NCBI GenBank assembly: GCA_910576335.1
Contig: CAJTIU010000015.1
Coordinates: 1-64,000 of the forward strand
Source: Lachnospiraceae bacterium
Lineage (GTDB): Bacteria > Bacillota > Clostridia > Lachnospirales > Lachnospiraceae
Reading direction: 5' to 3'
Length of the DNA: 64,000 nucleotides
The notes beneath the pieces were generated by a model that saw nothing but the letters and a program-made list of their open reading frames with translations, was not told the origin of the DNA and searched no databases. Shown here in pieces: positions 53,415 to 61,147 of this stretch. The position numbers and the translations under genes were made by a program. Positions within the stretch are counted from its first letter, which is position 1. Every line of letters begins with the position of its first letter.

Positions 53415-54308
53415 ATGAGTTTATTTGGAGATAATTTACAGTTTTACAGGAAGCGAGGAGAGATGACACAGGAGCAGCTGGCAGAGAAGCTGGAGGTATC
53501 CAGACAGACGGTATCAAAGTGGGAGGCAGGGGTATCCTATGCGGAGATGGAGAAGTTGCTTCAGCTTTGTGATTTGTTTTCCTGTGATATGGATACTTTA
53601 CTGAGAAAGGATGCCAGTCTTATGGCGGTTGAGGATAACCAGGGACACAGGGAACATATGAGAAATTTTAGAAGAGGGATTACGGCAGGAGTGGTGACTC
53701 TTGTATCATCCTGCGCGGTCTACGAGCTACTTGACGGATTCCGTGTGAATGCGGCGATTACCGAAAGCCTGTTCTGGGTGGTGATTGTAATCGGGATTCT
53801 CATTCTGATCGCACAAGGGATGCAGGATGATCTCTATAAGAAAAAGCATCCGGTGATTCAGGACTTCTATTCCGATGAGGAGAGGGAGCTTTTTGAGAGG
53901 ACATTTCCCATGCGGATTACAACTGCAGTCGGTCTGATTCTGGTAGGCATGTTTCTGTTTGGGATGAATGGGGAACGTCTTCCGCTCTGGGGAAGGATGA
54001 CAGAGGACTTTTATTACGGTCTGTTTTTAGTCTGTGTTGCGGCAGCAGTTGGGATTTTTGTGTACAGCGGTATGAAAAAAGATGAGTACGATGTGGAAAA
54101 GTATAATAAAAGTAATGCGTCTGATCCTGAAAGTGTGAAGAAAAATAACAGAATTTCTGTCTGGTGCGGATGTATTATGATTGTGGCCACGATCATATTT
54201 CTTGTGATGGGCCTGGTGTTTCTCATGTGGGATATCTGCTGGATTGCCTTCGTGATAGGAGGAATGCTGTGCGGGATCGCGACGCTTATCCTGAAGCAGG
54301 AAAAATAA
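53415..54308 (+). CDS. XRE-family regulator with a C-terminal membrane domain
   Basis: A 297-residue protein. Residues 1-65 are a helix-turn-helix (MTQEQLAEKLEVSRQTVSKWEAG). The remainder has about six membrane segments in pairs (near 98-110, 125-142, 190-206, 222-240, 255-278 and 280-293). Membrane-anchored XRE proteins of this layout are common in Firmicutes and are thought to respond to membrane state. ATG 53415 follows GGAAGGAGATAAGAG; the open frame further upstream lacks a ribosome site. Confidence 0.88.
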   Translation: MSLFGDNLQFYRKRGEMTQEQLAEKLEVSRQTVSKWEAGVSYAEMEKLLQLCDLFSCDMDTLLRKDASLMAVEDNQGHREHMRNFRRGITAGVVTLVSSCAVYELLDGFRVNAAITESLFWVVIVIGILILIAQGMQDDLYKKKHPVIQDFYSDEERELFERTFPMRITTAVGLILVGMFLFGMNGERLPLWGRMTEDFYYGLFLVCVAAAVGIFVYSGMKKDEYDVEKYNKSNASDPESVKKNNRISVWCGCIMIVATIIFLVMGLVFLMWDICWIAFVIGGMLCGIATLILKQEK

Positions 54309-54333
54309 AACGGAAAAGCCGGCGCCTGGTTTA

Positions 54334-54468
54334 CATTAATCTTAAGGTAATAGTGCTCAATATTCGTGCCATCTGCACGTCTGCTAACCTGGATGCAGCC
54401 CGCTACACTGTCGGTTAGCAGACGCACAGCTGACACGAATATCAAGCACTATTACTTCAAGATTAATG
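54334..54468. repeat. family-2 cruciform element, copy B
   Basis: 135 bp. Outer arms of 35 bp (54334-54368 and 54434-54468, beginning CATTAATCTT) are complementary with four mismatches. The inner arms GTCTGCTAACC/GGTTAGCAGAC (54379-54389, 54413-54423) are perfect. The loop holds the shared core GCAGCCCGCTACACTGTC. An ACTAGTAC (54479-54486) flanks it, as in copy A. It fills the gap between the XRE gene and the convergent nfo gene. Confidence 0.75.
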
Positions 54469-54488
54469 CAAAGATGGACTAGTACTTT

Positions 54489-55394
54489 CTATTCATTCTC
54501 GTCTATAATTTTTTGCTGTACTTCCGGGTCGAAGTGGTTGTCTCTCAGCATTTCTATTTCATGCCTGTAGGGGGCATAGGAGGCCTTCTCCTTTGTGGGG
54601 GACGGCACATAAGGGGTCTCCAGTATCTTCGGAACCTCCAGGAAGTCTGGGTGGCGGACGATATAGGAGAGTGCATCGAAGCCGATCTCACCGAAGCCTA
54701 AGTTGGCATGGCGGTCCTTTTTTGTTCCACATGCATTTTTGCTGTCATTTATGTGGAAGACCGCGATCTGGTCCTTGCCGAGGATCTTGTCAAACTGTTC
54801 TGTGACGCCGTCAAAGTCATGGACAATATCATACCCGCTGTCGTGAGTATGGCATGTGTCAAAGCAGACGCGAAGCTTGTCATTATGGATAACGCCATCA
54901 TAGATGCGTGCCAGCTCTTCGAAGGAACGACCGATCTCTGAGCCTTTTCCGGCCATGGTCTCCAGTGCGATGTGAAGATTCATATCCCTGGTCATAACTT
55001 CATTCAGTCCCTTGATGATCTGCCGGATTCCGGCATCGGCGCCGGCGCCTACATGGGCTCCCGGGTGCAGAATCAGTGTATGGCTTTTACAGGCTTCAGT
55101 TCTTTTTATTTCCAGTGTGAGAAAATCCACCGCCAGTTTAAAGGTTTCTGGTTTTACAGTATTCCCAAGGTTAATAATATAGGGTGCATGCACAACAATA
55201 TCATCAATCCCGTTTTCATGCATGTATTCCCATGCGGAATCAATCTTTAATTCACTGATGTCCTTTCGTCTTGTGTTCTGGGGCGCTCCGGTGTAGAACA
55301 TAAAAGTGTTGGCTCCATAGGAATGTGCCTCCTTGGCAGAGCCAAGCAGCATGTCCTTTCCACTCATACCCACATGTGAACCTATTTTAAGCAT
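54489..55394 (-). CDS. nfo: endonuclease IV (AP endonuclease)
   Basis: A zinc-dependent AP endonuclease of 301 residues for base-excision repair. Metal-ligand blocks are [67 protein letters not shown] and ILETP. It starts 17 bp after the stop of the flavin reductase gene and is likely in the same operon, linking oxidative-stress defence and repair. Its upstream start has AAAAAGAGGTGTACGT. Confidence 0.97.
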   Translation of the reverse strand: MLKIGSHVGMSGKDMLLGSAKEAHSYGANTFMFYTGAPQNTRRKDISELKIDSAWEYMHENGIDDIVVHAPYIINLGNTVKPETFKLAVDFLTLEIKRTEACKSHTLILHPGAHVGAGADAGIRQIIKGLNEVMTRDMNLHIALETMAGKGSEIGRSFEELARIYDGVIHNDKLRVCFDTCHTHDSGYDIVHDFDGVTEQFDKILGKDQIAVFHINDSKNACGTKKDRHANLGFGEIGFDALSYIVRHPDFLEVPKILETPYVPSPTKEKASYAPYRHEIEMLRDNHFDPEVQQKIIDENE

Positions 55395-55411
55395 ACGTAC
55401 ACCTCTTTTTT

Positions 55412-56059
55412 TCAGACAGCTTTAAATTTACTTTTCGGCTGTTTGCATACAGGGCAGATATAGGAGTCAGGGAGTTCCTCGAAAGGAACAGATCCATCAT
55501 ATACATAACCGCAGATGCCGCATGCCCATTTTTTCCCTGAAGCAGAAGTAGCACTGTCCTCCTCCGGAAGATAGGTGGGAGCATTTTTTGGGCTCTTTCC
55601 TTTGACCACATTGTGGTAGTAGGCATATGTCATGGGGGTGTTTTCAGAAAGCACGTCCCCTTCCGTCATCTCTCCTAAAAAGATCGTGTGGGTGGATGTC
55701 TCAAGCTTCCCTGTAACCTTGCATACGATATATCCGCAGGAATCATCGGGGACGGCGATTCCGTCAATCACATGGTGCTTTACATCAGAAAATTTGTCAG
55801 TATCTTTTCCGGAATGGAAGCCAAAGGTTCCAATCAGCCCCGGGTCAGAAGACTCGGAGAGGATGGATATGGCAAATCTTCCACATTTCTCAATACAGGA
55901 ATTGGTGTAGTTGTCGTGGTTAATGCTTACCGCGATGGATGCGGGGGATGAAGTGATCTGCATGGCGCTGTTGGCGATGCAGCCGGTATGCCTTTCCCCG
56001 TCCAGGGTAGAGATAACATAGACACCGTAGGATAAGCTGCGCAATACTTTTTTGTTCAT
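55412..56059 (-). CDS. flavin reductase-rubredoxin fusion (high-molecular-weight rubredoxin, Hrb type)
   Basis: A 215-residue protein. Residues 1-160 are an FMN-binding split-barrel flavin reductase ([20 protein letters not shown]). The last 45 residues are a rubredoxin with Cys pairs [10 protein letters not shown] and CPVCKQ that hold one iron. Hrb proteins of acetogens shuttle electrons from NADH to flavodiiron proteins for O2 or NO removal; that role is inferred. ATG 56059 follows AAGGAGGTCTTT; the longer frame is rejected. Confidence 0.93.
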   Translation of the reverse strand: MNKKVLRSLSYGVYVISTLDGERHTGCIANSAMQITSSPASIAVSINHDNYTNSCIEKCGRFAISILSESSDPGLIGTFGFHSGKDTDKFSDVKHHVIDGIAVPDDSCGYIVCKVTGKLETSTHTIFLGEMTEGDVLSENTPMTYAYYHNVVKGKSPKNAPTYLPEEDSATSASGKKWACGICGYVYDGSVPFEELPDSYICPVCKQPKSKFKAV

Positions 56060-56135
56060 AAAGACCTCCTTGTCGTTTTCAATACTTGTAAGATACATAT
56101 CATGATGTAAGCGTCAAAAGGTATTTTGCGCTTGT

Positions 56136-56196
56136 ATCATTATCTAATAATAGTAACAATTACTGATATATTACCATGTAATGCTTCTATATGCAA
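56136..56196 (-). promoter_or_regulatory. promoter and near-palindrome before the Hrb-nfo operon
   Basis: Minus strand TTGCAT (56196-56191), 17-bp spacer, TAATAT (56173-56168). Just downstream is ATCATTA-TC-TAATAAT (56136-56151), one mismatch from a perfect inverted repeat and similar to Fur/PerR-type boxes. Metal- or peroxide-responsive repression would fit the gene products. Confidence 0.45.
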
Positions 56197-56235
56197 GAGA
56201 AAAGGTTACTATTCGGAGCTGATAAAGTGGTGGTT

Positions 56236-56368
56236 GTTACTGTTCACTCCGTGACCAGTAACATTCGCAAATCCATTTAAAATTCGCTCCGCGAATGGGA
56301 TTTGCTCACTCCTGAATCACTTTCTCACGGTCTGTGCAGTAAATGCACAGACCTGTGTGAACAGTAAC
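56236..56368 (-). repeat. full-length family-1 element, reverse orientation
   Basis: 133 bp with ends GTTACTGTTCAC and GTGAACAGTAAC. Read on the minus strand it has GGTCTGTGCA/TGCACAGACC (56353-56329), CCGTGAGAAAGTGATTCAGG and CAAATCC/GGATTTG enclosing ATTCGC/GCGAAT. Confidence 0.8.
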
Positions 56369-56384
56369 TGGTGGTTGTCATTGC

Positions 56385-56413
56385 TTGTAAAAAAAGGCGT
56401 TGTGTGGTATGCT
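56385..56413 (+). promoter_or_regulatory. putative promoter of AAA-ATPase gene 1
   Basis: TTGTAA (56385-56390), 17-bp spacer and TATGCT (56408-56413) with an upstream GTGG. A GGACCGCT/AGCGGCC hairpin follows at 56467-56486. The leader to the GTG start is about 200 nt and contains the family-3 palindrome. Confidence 0.4.
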
Positions 56414-56497
56414 ACAGTTACGATTTTGGGGCGGTATTGCGTAGCAAAACCCGGAATACGGGCATGGACCGCTACTATGAGCGGCCTTTTAGGCTGG

Positions 56498-56567
56498 AGG
56501 GTGTTTGAAAACTGTTTTCTGCAAACTGGGACGACATCTTGCAGAAAGCAATTTTCAAACACGCCCT
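56498..56567. repeat. full-length family-3 palindrome
   Basis: Arms AGGGTGTTTGAAAACTGTTT and on to TTCTGCAA (56498-56525) pair with 56539-56567 with a few mismatches around a 13-nt loop. Partial copies are at 14887-14931 and 51056-51083. It lies in the leader of the AAA-ATPase gene. Confidence 0.75.
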
Positions 56568-56618
56568 GGAAATAGTAATAAGCTCCAGATTATACAAGAA
56601 ACAAAGGGGGTGATATTT

Positions 56619-58193
56619 GTGGGACGGACATTTAATGTCAGCGCGGCATGTAGGCGCAGTCAGCATTATATGGTGGATATATCGGGGAAGCTGAGGCAGA
56701 TCCGGGCGATGGTAGAGCGTGGAGAGTATTTTACAATTAACCGTGCAAGACAGTATGGGAAGACAACCACATTGCGGGAACTTGGAGAACTCCTCAGGGA
56801 GGACTATGTTGTGGTGAGCCTGGATTTTCAGCTGTTTGGAAATGCCAAGTTTAAAAATGAAAATATTTTTGCCCTGTCATTCGGGAGATCCTTTTTACGG
56901 GAATTAAAAATGAACCGGCCGGAGTTTATAAGTGAATGCACAGAACTAGCTCTGGAAACTGATGTACGGCAGGGAAGAGAAGGATTTGAACTTCAGGAAT
57001 TATTTGAAGATCTGAGTGACCTGTGCGGGGAGTTAAAGAGAGAGGCAGTACTTATTATTGACGAAGTGGACAGTGCAGCGAATAATCAGGTGTTCCTGGA
57101 CTTTCTTGCACAGCTGAGAGGCTACTATATACAGAGAGAGGAGAAACCGACATTTCGCTCGGTCATTCTTGCAGGTGTATATGATATAAAAAATGTGAAA
57201 AGAAAGTTTACGCCAGAGAGTGAACACAAAGTAAACAGCCCGTGGAATATTGCGGCAGACTTCCTTGTTGATATGAGTTTTTCAGTCAGGGATATAGAGG
57301 GGATGCTGAAAGAATATGAATCAGACCATGGTACAGGAATGGAGGTAAGCAGAATAGCCGGCCTGATTTACGATTATACGGCAGGATATCCATATCTGGT
57401 CTCACGGATCTGTAAGCTGAATGATGAAAGGATCAAAGAAGGAGCCTGGGAGAAGGCAGGAATACTGGAAGCGGTCAGTATTATGATATCGGAAAATAAT
57501 GCATTGTTCGATTCACTGATAGAAAAGCTGGATGTATTTCCAATGCTTAGGAAAGTTTTGTATTTATTGTTGTTTCAGGGAAAGGAACTTCCTTTTAATC
57601 CGGATGAAGAGGCAATTAATGTTGCGAGAATGTTTGGATTTATTAAGGTGAGAAATCATCAGGTTGTGGTAGCGAACAGGATATTTGAAACACGGATTTA
57701 TAATTATTTTCTTTCAATGCCAAAGATGCAGAGTAACAGGATCTATACAACGGCTTTACAGAATAAGAATCAATTTGTTCAAAACGGAGAGCTTAATATG
57801 CGGCTCATACTTGAAAAATTTGTGGTTCATTTTGGTGAATTATATGGGGATCAGGAACAGAGATTTTATGAGGAAGACGGAAGAAGGTATTTTCTCTTGT
57901 ATCTTCGTCCGATTATTAATGGGGAGGGGAATTATTATATTGAATCCCGTACCCGGAATATGGAGCGGACAGATGTAATTGTGGATTTTCATGGAAAGCA
58001 ATATGTAATTGAGATGAAAATCTGGCGTGGCAGCACATATCATGCAAGAGGAGAGGAGCAGCTGGCAGAATATCTGGATTATTACCGTTTGAAAGAGGGA
58101 TATATGCTTAGTTTTAATTTTAATAAGAAAAAAGAAGCCGGTGTGAAGGAAATCAGACTGGGAGAGAAACTCCTGATAGAAGCTGTGGTATAA
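56619..58193 (+). CDS. AAA-ATPase-like / PD-(D/E)XK nuclease domain protein 1
   Basis: A 524-residue protein with an N-terminal AAA-ATPase_like domain and a C-terminal PD-(D/E)XK domain. Walker A is RQYGKTTT (Lys48) and Walker B is LIIDEVDSA (Asp148). The nuclease-like site is IVDF (Asp456) and VIEMKIW (Glu465-x-Lys467). GTG 56619 lies after AAAGGGGGTGATATTT; the in-frame ATG at 56505 would translate the family-3 repeat and is rejected. The family is abundant in gut anaerobes and its function is unknown; transposition-linked or defence roles have been suggested, neither shown by this sequence. A close paralogue is at 61140-62723. Confidence 0.88.
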   Translation: MGRTFNVSAACRRSQHYMVDISGKLRQIRAMVERGEYFTINRARQYGKTTTLRELGELLREDYVVVSLDFQLFGNAKFKNENIFALSFGRSFLRELKMNRPEFISECTELALETDVRQGREGFELQELFEDLSDLCGELKREAVLIIDEVDSAANNQVFLDFLAQLRGYYIQREEKPTFRSVILAGVYDIKNVKRKFTPESEHKVNSPWNIAADFLVDMSFSVRDIEGMLKEYESDHGTGMEVSRIAGLIYDYTAGYPYLVSRICKLNDERIKEGAWEKAGILEAVSIMISENNALFDSLIEKLDVFPMLRKVLYLLLFQGKELPFNPDEEAINVARMFGFIKVRNHQVVVANRIFETRIYNYFLSMPKMQSNRIYTTALQNKNQFVQNGELNMRLILEKFVVHFGELYGDQEQRFYEEDGRRYFLLYLRPIINGEGNYYIESRTRNMERTDVIVDFHGKQYVIEMKIWRGSTYHARGEEQLAEYLDYYRLKEGYMLSFNFNKKKEAGVKEIRLGEKLLIEAVV

Positions 58194-58228
58194 TTGAAAT
58201 ATTTTATTTATTGGAAAGGATGAAAAGA

Positions 58229-59995
58229 ATGAAAAAAATAGTTGATTTACTTGCAGAGGAGCTTGCAGAAGCTTTTGAGGGCGCCGGGTATGACCGGAGC
58301 CTGGCGCGTGTTACGCTGTCGAACCGGCCGGATCTGTGTGAATACCAGTGCAACGGGGCCATGGCAGGAGCAAGGGCATATAAGAAGGCTCCTGTGATGA
58401 TTGCAAATGATGTGGCGGCAAGGCTTGCGGACAGTGTATACATGGAGGATGTAAAGGTAGTGAATCCGGGCTTTATTAATATCAGGCTGCGCCCGGAAAA
58501 GCTGGCTTCCTATCTGGATGAGATGAAGCAGGACGGGGAGCTTGGAGTTGAGAAGACGAAGAATCCCCAGATGATCATGGTGGATTATGGCGGGCCCAAT
58601 GTGGCGAAGCCCCTCCACGTAGGGCATCTGCGCTCTGCCATTATAGGGGAGAGCGTGAAAAGGATTGCAAGAAGGATGGGACATAAGGTACTGGGAGATA
58701 TCCACCTTGGTGACTGGGGTTATCAGATGGGGCTTATTATTACGGAATTAAAGGAGCGTAAACCAGAGCTTCCATATTTTGACGAAGCCTTTGAAGGAGA
58801 ATACCCGCAGGAGGCTCCCTTTACCATCGGGGAACTGGAGGAGATCTATCCGGCGGCAAGCGCCCGGGCGAAAGAGGATGAGGTATACCGGGAGGCGGCT
58901 CTTAACGCCACGTATCTCCTGCAGAATGGGCATAAAGGATATATAGCAGTATGGCGGCATATTATGAATGTGTCTGTGGCTGACCTTAAGAAGAACTACC
59001 GGAATCTGAATGTGGAATTTGACCTGTGGAAGGGAGAGGCGGATGCGCAGGAATTGATCCCTGATATGATTGAACGCCTGAAAAAAGAAGGATATGCCCA
59101 TGTCGATGAGGGGGCGCTGGTGATTGATGTGCAAAAGGAGAGTGACACAAAGGAGATCCCGCCCTGCATGATTCAGAAATCAGACGGAGCGTCCCTGTAC
59201 GGCACTACAGATCTGGCAACGCTGATCCAGAGGGTGCGGGACTATCAGCCGGACAGGATTGTCTATGTGGTGGACAAGCGCCAGGAGCTTCATTTTGTCC
59301 AGGTGTTCCGTGCAGCGAAGAAGACCGGGATTGTCCCGGAGGAGACAACACTTCAGTTTCTGGGCTTCGGCACCATGAACGGCAAAGACGGCAAGCCCTT
59401 TAAGACGAGAGAAGGCGGGGTTATGCGCCTGGAGAACCTGATCGGTGAGATTGAGGATGAGATGTATCAGAAGATTACGGATAACCGGACCGTGGAGGCA
59501 GACGAAGCGCGCAGTACTGCTAAGATTGTAGGACTTTCTGCCATCAAGTACGGAGATCTCTCCAACCAGGCATCCAAGGATTACGTTTTTGACGTGGACC
59601 GGTTTACATCCTTTGAAGGGAATACGGGTCCCTATATCCTGTATACCATCGTCAGGATCAAGTCGATCCTGAATAAATATACGGCAGAGGGGGCATCCCT
59701 TTCAGGACTTACGGTAAATGGAACAGCAGGGGAGAGTGAAAAGGCTCTTATGCTGGAGGCTGTGAAGTATAACGAGGTGATGGAGACGGCGTATGAGGAG
59801 CTTGCCCCCCACAAGATCTGTGCCTATATCTATGATCTTGCAAATTCATTTAACCGGTTCTACCATGAGACGAAGATTCTGACAGAGGAAAATGAGGAGA
59901 CGAAGAAGGGATATCTCGCGCTTCTGGTTCTTACGAAGGAGATTTTGGAGTCCTGTATTGATGTGCTTGGCTTTGAGGCGCCGGAAAGGATGTAG
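58229..59995 (+). CDS. argS: arginyl-tRNA synthetase
   Basis: Charges tRNA-Arg. The 588 residues contain the N-terminal Add-1 domain, the class I signature GGPNVAKPLHVGHLRSA (HVGH = HIGH), the lysine loop region GKPFKTREGG in place of KMSKS, and the C-terminal DALR anticodon domain (ANSFNRFYHETKIL). ATG 58229 has GGAAAGGA 8 bp upstream; TTG 58211 and ATG 58220 are worse placed. Confidence 0.96.
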   Translation: MKKIVDLLAEELAEAFEGAGYDRSLARVTLSNRPDLCEYQCNGAMAGARAYKKAPVMIANDVAARLADSVYMEDVKVVNPGFINIRLRPEKLASYLDEMKQDGELGVEKTKNPQMIMVDYGGPNVAKPLHVGHLRSAIIGESVKRIARRMGHKVLGDIHLGDWGYQMGLIITELKERKPELPYFDEAFEGEYPQEAPFTIGELEEIYPAASARAKEDEVYREAALNATYLLQNGHKGYIAVWRHIMNVSVADLKKNYRNLNVEFDLWKGEADAQELIPDMIERLKKEGYAHVDEGALVIDVQKESDTKEIPPCMIQKSDGASLYGTTDLATLIQRVRDYQPDRIVYVVDKRQELHFVQVFRAAKKTGIVPEETTLQFLGFGTMNGKDGKPFKTREGGVMRLENLIGEIEDEMYQKITDNRTVEADEARSTAKIVGLSAIKYGDLSNQASKDYVFDVDRFTSFEGNTGPYILYTIVRIKSILNKYTAEGASLSGLTVNGTAGESEKALMLEAVKYNEVMETAYEELAPHKICAYIYDLANSFNRFYHETKILTEENEETKKGYLALLVLTKEILESCIDVLGFEAPERM

Positions 59996-59998
59996 GCC

Positions 59999-61147
59999 AT
60001 GACGGAAAAATTATACTATGAAGACAGCCATATGAATGAATTTGATGCCATTGTATTATCCTGCCAGCAGGCGGAAGAAGGATACCGGATAGTGCTTGAC
60101 AGGACTGCCTTTTTTCCGGAAGGAGGCGGGCAGTATGCGGATACCGGTATACTGGGGGACGCTCATGTAATTGATGTTCAGGAAAAGGGGGATGTTATTT
60201 ATCATATGACAGACCGGCCCTTTACCGAAGGAGAGACAGTGCACGGCAGGATTGACTGGGACAGACGGTTCGAAAGCATGCAGCAGCATACAGGGGAGCA
60301 TATTATCTCCGGACTTGTGCATGCACAGTTCGGGTACAATAATGTGGGGTTTCACCTGGGCGCGGATTACTGTACCATGGATTTTGACGGCCCGATTACA
60401 AAGGAAGCTTTGAAGGACATCGAGCTTGCGGCGAACGGGATTGTCTACAGCAACCTGGATGTGGAGATTCTCTACCCTTCAAAAGAAGAGCTTAAAGATA
60501 TGGAATACCGGAGCAAGATTGAGATTGAGGGACAGGTCCGTATTGTCAATATTCCGGGCGTGGATACCTGCGCCTGCTGTGCCCCTCATGTGAAAATGAC
60601 CGGGGAGATCGGGAATATTAAGCTTGTGAACATGATGAATTATAAAGGCGGCGAGAGAATCTATATGCTGTGCGGCTACCGGGCTCTTGCAGATCACCGG
60701 GAGAAGGAGGAGAGCGCCAAAGCCATCTCTTCCCTGCTATGTGTGAAGGAAGGGGAGATCGCAGAGGCAGCAGAGCATCTGAAAGCAGAGCAGTTATCCC
60801 TGAAGGGGAGGATTGCGGAGCTTGGAGGGAAGCTTCTGGCTTACCGGGCACAGGAGACGGACGTGTCAGGACAGGTGACGGCGGTCTTTGACAGCGGGCT
60901 CTCGGGCAATGAGCCAAGAGAGCTTATGAACCTGCTCCTTAAGCGCGGGGCGCATATGTGCGCGGTATTTGCCGGGACGGACGAAGGGGGATACCGGTAT
61001 GTGATCGGAAGCCATGACGAGGATGTGCGTCCCTTATGTAAGAAGCTTAATGAGGGATTCGGCGGCAGGGGCGGCGGAAAGCCCGAGATGGTGCAGGGTT
61101 CCCTTAAGGGAAGTGAAGAAGAAATTCGGAGGCTGTTATATGCGTAA
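59999..61147 (+). CDS. alanyl-tRNA editing protein AlaX with DHHA1 domain
   Basis: A free-standing editing enzyme that removes Ser or Gly from mischarged tRNA-Ala. The 382 residues have the AlaRS-like N domain (FFPEGGGQYADTG), the zinc editing core His97-x3-His101 (HTGEH) and Cys193-x3-His197 (CCAPH), and a C-terminal DHHA1 domain ending in FGGRGGGKPEMVQGS. It is the long AlaX type (AlaX-L). It begins 3 bp after argS and its end overlaps AAA-ATPase gene 2 by 8 bp. Confidence 0.94.
   Translation: MTEKLYYEDSHMNEFDAIVLSCQQAEEGYRIVLDRTAFFPEGGGQYADTGILGDAHVIDVQEKGDVIYHMTDRPFTEGETVHGRIDWDRRFESMQQHTGEHIISGLVHAQFGYNNVGFHLGADYCTMDFDGPITKEALKDIELAANGIVYSNLDVEILYPSKEELKDMEYRSKIEIEGQVRIVNIPGVDTCACCAPHVKMTGEIGNIKLVNMMNYKGGERIYMLCGYRALADHREKEESAKAISSLLCVKEGEIAEAAEHLKAEQLSLKGRIAELGGKLLAYRAQETDVSGQVTAVFDSGLSGNEPRELMNLLLKRGAHMCAVFAGTDEGGYRYVIGSHDEDVRPLCKKLNEGFGGRGGGKPEMVQGSLKGSEEEIRRLLYA

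Noticed and set aside
56505-56618. Upstream in-frame extension of AAA-ATPase protein 1
   Set aside because: It would translate the family-3 palindrome; GTG 56619 has a ribosome site and matches the paralogue start.
61014-61139. Upstream in-frame extension of AAA-ATPase protein 2 inside alaX
   Set aside because: There is no ribosome site and the paralogue begins at the position equivalent to 61140, so the longer protein is unlikely.
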